Source: Dictyocoela muelleri
Lineage: Eukaryota > Microsporidia
Direction: 5' to 3'
NCBI GenBank assembly: GCA_016256075.1
Contig: SDVU01000632.1
Location: forward strand, 1-11,747
DNA length: 11,747 nucleotides
Shown: positions 9,401-11,747 of the stretch, piece by piece
How the letters are laid out: the number at the start of each line of letters is the position of its first letter
Numbering within the stretch: position 1 is the stretch's first letter
Position numbers and translations under genes: made by a program
Notes under the pieces: generated by a model
What the model saw: only the letters and a program-made list of their open reading frames with translations
The model's database searches: none
What the model was told of the DNA's origin: nothing

Positions 9401-10500
9401 ATTTCATCTTGACTTAATAATTCTTTAAAGTTATAATTTTTATCACGTGAAGTGTTGTTATTTAAATTATCATTTTTTTCAATTGATTTGTTCGTTTCAA
9501 ATTCTTTGTTTAAATGAATTTCTTGTGTTAATGAATTTATATCAAAACATTCATCAATTGTTTTTTCAATATACTTATCAACATCAATTCCTTTGTATGA
9601 GCCCATCAAATCACAAATATCAGTATCTCTTGAAATATTAATAACGTTAAGTGGTCCTTTTCCAAATTTTCGATGAATTTTCTGTATAATTGTTGTTTTC
9701 CCGCATCCGGTTTCACCGATCAGCAGAATTGGTATTTTTTGTTTTATGCAAATTTGAATTTTTATTAATGTTTGAAGAAGTGGTTCAGTAATTGCCATTT
9801 CTATGTCAAGAGGTAATATTTGTATGTCAGATTCTGAAAGATATAGTATTTCTCTTAATGTTTTAATATAATTCAATTCGTTTTCGTTTTTTATTGAAGG
9901 GTTGTATTGCAATGATCTGTTACTGTAATTTTCTAATATAATATTTTCATTTTTCATGTTAAATTTATCTGTCATCTGTTGATCTTCTATCAAAAGGACC
10001 ATTTCAAAAAAAAATTTTTTTCTGTCTTCAATTCCGGTTCCAACTTGTTTTATTATTTTATGCAACTTTTTTTTATTTATAGAAAAATTTTGCATAAGTT
10101 TATGCAAAATATCGGCTTCTGCATTTGATAATTTGGGCATAAAGTATTCTAATTTAAATTCTATTGGTCCTATTTTCAACAACTTTCGTGAATTAATAAA
10201 ATTTTCAGAAGTAAAAATTATTTTATGAAAAAACGGTTCTAAACAATTTAAAATATTTATATTGTTGTCTATATTTTGTATGACTATACGAGTATTTGTG
10301 TTGTTAAGGATTCCGCTTCGATAAACAATTTCACCATCAACAATGCAATATGTGCCTATTAATATTTTAGGGTCACTTATTTCTACGGCATCTATTTTGG
10401 TTTCTATATGTGCGACTATTTCGTCAGCATGAGGTCCGTAGATTAAAATTGGTATTTTTGAGTTTTCTGTTATTTTAAATAAATTGATTAAGTTTTCCAT
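484..10500 (-). CDS. MDN1: Midasin, AAA+ ATPase of pre-60S ribosome maturation (3,338 aa)
   Basis: Midasin (Rea1) uses ATP to pull the UBL-domain factors Rsa4 and Ytm1 off pre-60S particles in the nucleolus and nucleoplasm. The order is diagnostic: a degenerate AAA1 (about residues 16-215), AAA2-AAA5 with P-loops at 262, 742, 1052 and 1416, a degenerate AAA6 (1734), a linker (about 1985-2840), an Asp/Glu-rich stretch (about 2840-3040) and a C-terminal MIDAS domain with D3171-x-S-x-S3175. The frame is continuous for 10 kb without introns. The start is the first in-frame ATG after a stop at 10531-10533 and has a CCC motif just upstream. The length is far below yeast or human midasin but near that of microsporidian orthologues as I recall them (about 2.8 kb of residues). 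The extra length here is largely Asn/Asp-rich insertions between conserved blocks. Dynein heavy chain, the other giant six-AAA protein, is excluded by the MIDAS domain. Confidence 0.97.
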   Translation of the reverse strand: MENLINLFKITENSKIPILIYGPHADEIVAHIETKIDAVEISDPKILIGTYCIVDGEIVYRSGILNNTNTRIVIQNIDNNINILNCLEPFFHKIIFTSENFINSRKLLKIGPIEFKLEYFMPKLSNAEADILHKLMQNFSINKKKLHKIIKQVGTGIEDRKKFFFEMVLLIEDQQMTDKFNMKNENIILENYSNRSLQYNPSIKNENELNYIKTLREILYLSESDIQILPLDIEMAITEPLLQTLIKIQICIKQKIPILLIGETGCGKTTIIQKIHRKFGKGPLNVINISRDTDICDLMGSYKGIDVDKYIEKTIDECFDINSLTQEIHLNKEFETNKSIEKNDNLNNNTSRDKNYNFKELLSQDEIDLLISNKMKKLFSNEYRFKILNILSKILIDKRQEIEKVRRILNTRTNFYFDYGKLTTAMKNGWWILLDEINLATEELLMFIDAILQKEIIYLPETAESFKIHENFRIFAAMNPEEIKKKYNFKSFMKIKMAEIENIHDVFAVIKKHLFNDERSNDSFNDDQSNTNDPFNYEQFNEKFNEDKLNGSLYKPSLKANFQENLESSNYNETIKNNQLKKNPIKNNLKNNNNEQNYLYQLKICNFLAIFYCNVKNKIKNREIWGFGKKPLITTRTLIRSLRNIKTTTDLIDNLNLFFTTQFNLESQNFIKNEINKINEFGSGILVDKKTVPKKFFLNSVLNPKFNENQIVKNYLITKNIKSQVKSIVVALNLNMPILLQGDTSTGKTSIISYLSKCFDKKVIRINNHDGIESSDYLGNYVTIGKQFVFKHGPLVKAMRNGYWIILDELNLASSDVLEILNRLLDDNREIFIPETNEYIKPHDDFRLFATQNEIYLGRKKLSEAFRNRFVEINFFEKNETEIFEILKSGTNLPNSFLKPMISIYKELKSFKNINSFMTLRDLFKWANRKLETKEDVYNYSKEIICGRLRSKDDRKIVLKTINEVFKQNKIDININNQQFDNQQYEDQFDNQHLKNLILNLNKYNTYIDNNKLSSILSTLKINHPLIIQKVFNLFKLIFNAWENSEPVLLVGETGIGKTRICKLISQIYNQKLISINLHANSEASDFLGNFYLDNSEIIWKNGPLINCLIDGNILLLDEINLAENSIIERLNALLENDDLYLPEIDKTIKRNKNFKIIATMNPGTDFGKKELSPALRNRFTEIYYHIEESIYYDIINSLEEKYKISKHSENNYYDIHVNINNNDIHDNSNKNNNLHFNDSIKDNDIENKKLSQLIDFKKVTLRKIELLIEFLESNTYSLIDAIEIANLEKEERIIECKFTKKIKSKDQIKKIGHVFVEKKENQKNFKKIKRNIKSDEIHNNNIFNNNFQNNKIFNNNLQNNNDDINLNFIKIFGVHPYYLHDINDNDFIFNTPTTIQNLYKILRALSMKRGIILSGEPGIGKTSIVEALANKCGKRSIRINLSEQTEFSDLTGSFIPILKKKSINGCNHDNHINNDLSNDDREVSIKFIKSQFIKGIEAGSWIILDEINLCTQSVIEGLNSIFDFRGEIIIDNQLIKVHPETVIFGTLNPWNTRNGRKILPKSFMNRFIEIKMEKYSEIDHKIILGEGYQLFKKHNLSLRECMRIKQIGFDYYDTMRKVEYEVKSLSDDECCKTNYNDKSINDHYNNDKLINDDKLINDDKLINDHHNNDELIDDHYNKENISINGDYKKIIFNENFYHGQIKNNNFVFIQSQLLQLEIIFAAHKHKIPILLSGFGKSEIINFISQFNNQRITKIFCNQEMDTIDLLGTYDSSFQWKDSDLVQALERGDIIVIYYPELVNNCVFDRLNSIFENKRSLKITEKGIDEDLLINEKAWIVLMNDKNDYKKLNNDNINNFSIDDISLYNKKSTSSLSPAIIDRCLNIHLSSKINSIDISKIIPGFKCLDSIIKMLTDGSKCGEENYNNEYNNYNNEYHKSNNNEYNNNYHKEYHNKSLDNETSTLLLFRKIMNILNHNKTTTCNEELNMLIKNINIIGLLNNKFNYNSIHQTINLYNCYENLEIRRMIKNRNQEITDEEKYIKYKYKDATDFYFSNNFTHKGDNNYKNDNTFYYNIDINNLIYFNNSNSDIVKLYSLQKLSNIDSLTLNDCLIFFESLNMSFCNKFITSIEELKIEFLKAYILDNNNFNNDNTNNNNFNNDNINNNNFNIENINSNNNNIDNNRLNDKNKIAPLQTQILNKFITVLKTLKNIKIPKINSNYIKLINFILNNKIDPLKFIEIELKIFLNNLNINDEFLNFYKYGTNAHELQDLILKMNKIEKNIEIINKKRINRSLNEIESQLKFFKRIINKLGDDDSSDDINIDEYKNQQNDNDFNCNDLYNYYKTLTTMPFKDILRPFQMIIFKMKRNIIDNNIKKKIYTALLNIPYQFVYDFIYIFNREFTNQKFNDNLNNEFSKFFYKLFIKSINNDDIVEYLKFLIMNDYYVINNDHYDIRDNENYNIKSNYNDNEINNNTNNNDEISILNTFSYIQSRKLDLLLSLRYKNLKNDNTNDHFINDYNSFIFLFIRDWNLKDLERFILDTKVYEFLDRITFLEVIVKEYVRSINNNENHKKEKKFDNQICDDDNYNNYNNNFNNDFTLKPKLKIFDLFKIETIKLFYNLSLLYRGFKLNRSDKFTLAVIEFNNLEIKKKCYCYYQDKEKIKNKVEITKNNHSIKNNDITKNNDITTINNLLGLRIKNDSCFCYTWYDLTKNISKNFKKIINMLKSIELNDLYNNEYICDTDNNESIHYKNNNVNYINDKNVVKNIDFNQNINKYYNRLPDNIYSKEEIYLGKLMIEYLKVNSSMNRNSINYSSDLNLIMNLVISIPFIPMMYFIFKFLDSKIKRETENGDLEGNEGAFIDDDIKNEEDFNENINSGEDDSEDNNSEKNSGEESNWSYDSEEKIEDKNYEETVSFNDDANKDDEDFENNGDLNDDENKDDLNDNENKDDLNDNENKDDLNEYNDLNDNYDYDDSVDDDLIEDDSVNNNSVDDPIDNSVSNILNNYSLGIQTINKDQQCKEGDNYDHFIDESDILNEEENKEENDYDKNHDINNNNINNNNINNDKNTFNDNNAINDNDTINDNNINNKNDINNNNINNNITQNEKESLNTETFIIKLSQILEINKKEKYLGNYSSGKKLNIKRIIPYLINPNRNKIWMRKNLSKRDYLIRIFIDDSRSMNYQNLEHLFSIIKKLMFCFKRLEIDCRVYKFGNACVDVTDFYSSYEESLFKDTDDKDYYNVNNKSLTFTDNKTDLSFLTNFKDNLNIVITDGIFNENIDRMDNTLLILLNKDIKNLKKVIIDDGISIIRYIDFINLKYCLVGDDLEEAIIRNISEMIKSGFL
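487..1119 (-). other. C-terminal MIDAS (VWA-like) domain of midasin
   Basis: Residues 3128-3338. The domain opens with the conserved block G-N-Y-x-S-G-K-K-L-N (3128-3137), followed by an I-W-M-R-K segment and K-R-D-Y. The metal-ion site is D3171-D-S3173-R-S3175-M, a likely third ligand T3249 in a K-T-D-L-S motif, and D3267 in V-I-T-D-G. In yeast Rea1 this domain binds, through its Mg2+, an acidic residue in the UBL domains of Ytm1 and Rsa4. All metal-coordinating positions I can identify are present, so substrate capture should be intact. Asn-rich insertions are nearly absent here, unlike in the linker, which points to strong constraint. Confidence 0.92.
1381..1983 (-). other. Asp/Glu-rich flexible tether of midasin
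   Basis: Residues about 2840-3040 are mostly D, E, N and S. This matches the acidic tether that connects the midasin linker tail to the MIDAS domain and lets the latter reach the AAA+ ring or the pre-60S substrate. It is shorter than I recall for yeast and, unusually, much of its acid is Asp interleaved with Asn, reflecting AT-rich GAT/AAT codons. It contains the 27-bp tandem repeat at 1631-1711. The segment continues at 1210-1380 into an Asn/Ile-rich run that is no longer acidic. Confidence 0.85.
1631..1711. repeat. 27-bp in-frame tandem repeat, three copies
   Basis: Copies at 1631-1657, 1658-1684 and 1685-1711 differ by only single bases, and partial copies flank the array. Each encodes the nine-residue unit N-D-N-E-N-K-D-D-L of the acidic tether. 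The near identity at the DNA level, including silent positions, suggests recent duplication by slippage or unequal exchange. Confidence 0.9.
3981..4080. repeat. 30-bp in-frame tandem repeat in the midasin linker
   Basis: Units at 4011-4040 and 4041-4070 are nearly identical, a more diverged unit is at 3981-4010, and a 10-base partial unit ends at 4080. They encode repeats of the form N-N-N-F-N-N-D-N-I-N, an Asn-rich insertion in the linker with no match to conserved midasin sequence. Confidence 0.85.
5512..5565. repeat. 18-bp in-frame tandem repeat, three copies
   Basis: Units at 5512-5529 and 5530-5547 are identical, and the third at 5548-5565 differs by one base. They encode K-L-I-N-D-D hexapeptides in the segment between AAA5 and AAA6. 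Looser relatives of the unit extend on both sides (about 5469-5592), so the whole insertion seems to have grown from one short motif. Confidence 0.9.
6421..6480. repeat. 30-bp in-frame duplication before AAA5
   Basis: Two adjacent units, 6421-6450 and 6451-6480, match at 28 of 30 positions by eye. They encode repeats of I-F-N-N-N-[FL]-Q-N-N in the spacer between AAA4 and AAA5. The spacer sits outside the conserved folds and probably forms a surface loop. Confidence 0.85.
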
Positions 10501-10533
10501 GTGAGGGTATCTCGAAAAAAAATTTAAAAATTA
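10501..10533 (-). promoter_or_regulatory. MDN1 promoter/leader: CCC motif and AAATTT-like box
   Basis: On the minus strand the sequence reads ACCCTCAC directly before the ATG, with CCC at 10505-10507 (four bases separate it from the start). The palindrome AAATTT lies at 10520-10525, and an in-frame TAA is at 10531-10533. CCC- or GGG-like motifs just upstream of start codons, with an AAATTT-like signal further out, were described as widespread microsporidian transcription signals (Peyretaillade and colleagues). The CCC stands out because C and G are rare here. It supports the chosen start and an extremely short 5' UTR. Confidence 0.6.
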
Positions 10534-10561
10534 AAAGTTTTTAAAAAAAAATAAAAATCAA

Positions 10562-10773
10562 TGATTTTGGATTGAAGAGAAAATTTTTGTGTTTTTGATT
10601 TGAAGATAAAAATAAGTGATTTTGATTTGAAGAGAAAATTCAGTGGTTTTGATTTGAAGAGAAAATTCAAGTGATTTTGATTTGAAGAGAAAATTGGAGT
10701 GATTTTGATTTGAAGAGAAAATTTGTGTGTTTTTGATTTGAAGAGAAAATTGGAGTGATTTTGATTTGTTGAT
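10562..10773. repeat. 27/28-bp minisatellite upstream of MDN1, about 7.6 copies
   Basis: Seven head-to-tail units start at 10562, 10590, 10617, 10644, 10672, 10700 and 10728; a partial eighth starts at 10756. The core is TGATTTTGATTTGAAGAGAA followed by a short variable end (such as TTGGAG, TTCAAG or TTTGTG). Unit length is 27 or 28 bases, so no reading frame is kept, and there is no start codon in a sustained frame. The plus strand has only about two C residues in some 210 bases, a marked strand asymmetry. The array begins about 60 bp from the MDN1 start codon. Confidence 0.93.
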
Positions 10774-11747
10774 ATTATGATAATCTTGATTTACGAATTT
10801 TTAATAATGAATTCAAAAAAAAAATTAATCAAAGGTTAATGTTCTCGAATGTGTATCAACTTCAATTCCCTCTTCAAATACTTAAATAAATAATCAGTAA
10901 ATATCATTGAGTGGTCAAAAGTACAATAATGATATACAGTTTTTCTAATGTTATATATCTAATTATAACATAGTTAATGTGGTAATGAAGCCAAAAGACT
11001 TCTAAAAACCTAAGATGATTGCGGCCGGGTAAGCTGTGGTTAACACTCTTGAGTGTAAATTTAAGTATCGAGGTTCGAATCACATTATGTCATTTTAATA
11101 AATAATGAGGGAATGACATTAAGCGCTCAATAACTATAGCAGTAATTACATTTGTTTCAATGTGGTATAGATGATTATGAATTAGCAATATCTTTAATAG
11201 AGAAAGAAACATAATCGTTGTGAGGAAATGTGAGAAGTCTCATCTCTGGCTAAAAAGTGGTGAAACTAAAAAAATCATAAAAATGTTCGTAATTACCTAT
11301 ATACTGCTAAGTAATTGAAAAAAATATCGCACATACAGCTGTTTTTATTGGTAGTTTATCAGTGATTTAAGTAACGCCTAAAAATAAAAGTCTAGGAACC
11401 ACAGTTAGAAATAACTCTTAGGGTTGGAAATTATGTATATTTTGAACATTTAATAATTATAAAGACTAATAGAAAGAACAGGTCTCTTCCAAAAAAATTA
11501 TCACTTTTTAAAATATTAAAAAAATTATAATTGTATGTATTTTGGTGAATCACAAATAAACCAAAACCGGTTTAAAAACTAGGTTTCTAACAGCTTGGTA
11601 TTTAAAATAATATATATATCGAAAACCAAAGAGCTGAAGACCAGGGCTGGTATACACTCCTATTTGGTATTGATGCGTACGTCTAAAGGGTTATTAAATA
11701 AAACATAATTAATTATAAAAGATTTGTTAAGGTTTTTTATTGATTGG
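10774..11747. other. Non-coding right flank, less AT-rich than the gene
   Basis: No open frame of protein-like character is visible on either strand in this stretch of nearly 1 kb. Base composition is visibly less extreme than in MDN1, with more G and C from about 10980 on. Structure noted: a hairpin with 8-bp arms ATGTTATA/TATAACAT (10948-10955, 10964-10971), the tRNA-like element at 11021-11096, an inverted pair ATGTCATT/AATGACAT (11087-11094, 11112-11119), and the 10-bp palindrome AAACCGGTTT at 11564-11573. It could be decayed mobile DNA, but I recognise no transposon protein or terminal repeat in it. Confidence 0.5.
11021..11096 (+). ncRNA. tRNA-like Pol III element (pseudo-tRNA or tRNA-derived SINE head)
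   Basis: The stretch has the size and internal promoter of a tRNA gene. There is an A-box-like GGGTAAGCTGTGGTTA at 11028-11042 and surrounding bases, a near-perfect B box GGTTCGAATCA at 11072-11082, and a TTTT terminator tract at 11093-11096. An anticodon-like arm can be drawn: CTTGA pairs with TTAAG (one G-U pair) around GTGTAAAT, which would place GTA or AAA as anticodon. However, the acceptor ends do not pair (GCGGCCG against TTATGTC), and the T and D stems are also broken. A working tRNA is therefore unlikely. It could be a decayed tRNA, the head of a SINE, or a Pol III ncRNA. A tight hairpin (ACACTC-TT-GAGTGT, 11044-11057) competes with the tRNA fold. Confidence 0.4.

Larger units (their letters stand above)
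4546..10500 (-). other. Six-module AAA+ motor ring of midasin
   Basis: Walker A: AAA2 G262-ETGCGKT269, AAA3 G742-DTSTGKT749, AAA4 G1052-ETGIGKT1059, AAA5 G1416-EPGIGKT1423. Walker B acid pairs: D435-E436, D808-E809, D1118-E1119, D1506-E1507. Sensor-1 Asn: N479, N853, N1162, N1549, N1840. Arginine-finger candidates (RNR/MNR/DR motif): R869 in AAA3, R1179 in AAA4, R1567 in AAA5, R1879 in AAA6. A D-L/F-x-G-x-[YF] signature recurs after each P-loop. AAA1 keeps only shadows: G-P-H-A in place of a P-loop near 22-25, an IVIQNID strand at 72-78 and a sensor-like IIFTSEN at 94-100. AAA6 has a shortened P-loop and a Y-P-E in place of Walker B D-E. AAA2 carries about 105 extra residues between P-loop and Walker B, where midasins have the regulatory AAA2 H2 insert. 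Confidence 0.9.

Noticed and set aside
484-10500. Dynein heavy chain, another giant protein with six AAA modules
   Set aside because: No microtubule-binding stalk or dynein tail is seen, and the C-terminus carries the MIDAS domain and acidic tether specific to midasin.
10562-10773. CRISPR-like array
   Set aside because: The units are directly adjacent with no unique spacers, and the genome is eukaryotic. It is a minisatellite.
10948-10971. Hairpin with 8-bp arms as a terminator or regulatory RNA
   Set aside because: The stem is nearly all A/T and such short inverted repeats are expected by chance in DNA of this composition.
11021-11092. Functional tRNA gene
   Set aside because: The acceptor, D and T stems do not pair. 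Only the promoter boxes and an imperfect anticodon-like arm are present.
11285-11307. A second transposon tip, because TGTTCGT followed by AATTACC resembles the left-end repeat
   Set aside because: Only the first seven bases match well; the rest needs gaps and several mismatches, and the orientation is the same as at the left end, so it is probably chance.

Overview
The window is dominated by one uninterrupted gene on the minus strand: a 3,338-codon midasin (MDN1/Rea1), the giant AAA+ ATPase that releases assembly factors from pre-60S ribosomes. Identification rests on six tandem AAA+ modules at the N-terminus (sites 2-5 intact, 1 and 6 degenerate), a long linker, an Asp/Glu-rich stretch, and a C-terminal MIDAS domain with D-x-S-x-S and T-D-G motifs. 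The DNA is extremely AT-rich. The protein is loaded with Asn/Asp-rich low-complexity insertions, several of them in-frame tandem repeats.

The host is probably an AT-rich microsporidian; this is an inference. The gene has no introns. The protein is much shorter than animal or yeast midasins (about 4,900-5,600 residues from memory). The start codon is preceded by a CCC motif and an AAATTT-like signal, the arrangement described for microsporidian genes. An AATAAA lies six bases after the stop. Another AT-rich eukaryote with compact genes is not excluded.

Layout: 1-101 is the end of a DNA transposon, probably TcMar/pogo-Tigger-like, with an inverted-repeat tip and subterminal palindrome. 102-483 is AT-rich intergenic DNA holding the gene's poly(A) signal. 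484-10500 is MDN1 on the minus strand. 10501-10533 is its short promoter/leader, and 10562-10773 is a head-to-tail 27/28-bp minisatellite whose plus strand almost lacks C. 10774-11747 is non-coding and visibly less AT-rich, with a degenerate tRNA-like sequence at 11021-11096 (A box, B box and a T4 tract).

There is no multi-gene operon or defence system here. The most interesting points are the matched loss of ATPase-site residues around the AAA+ ring, the repeat-driven growth of the protein, the minisatellite abutting the promoter, and the possible Pol III element. The antisense open frames over MDN1 are by-products of low-complexity AT-rich codons.
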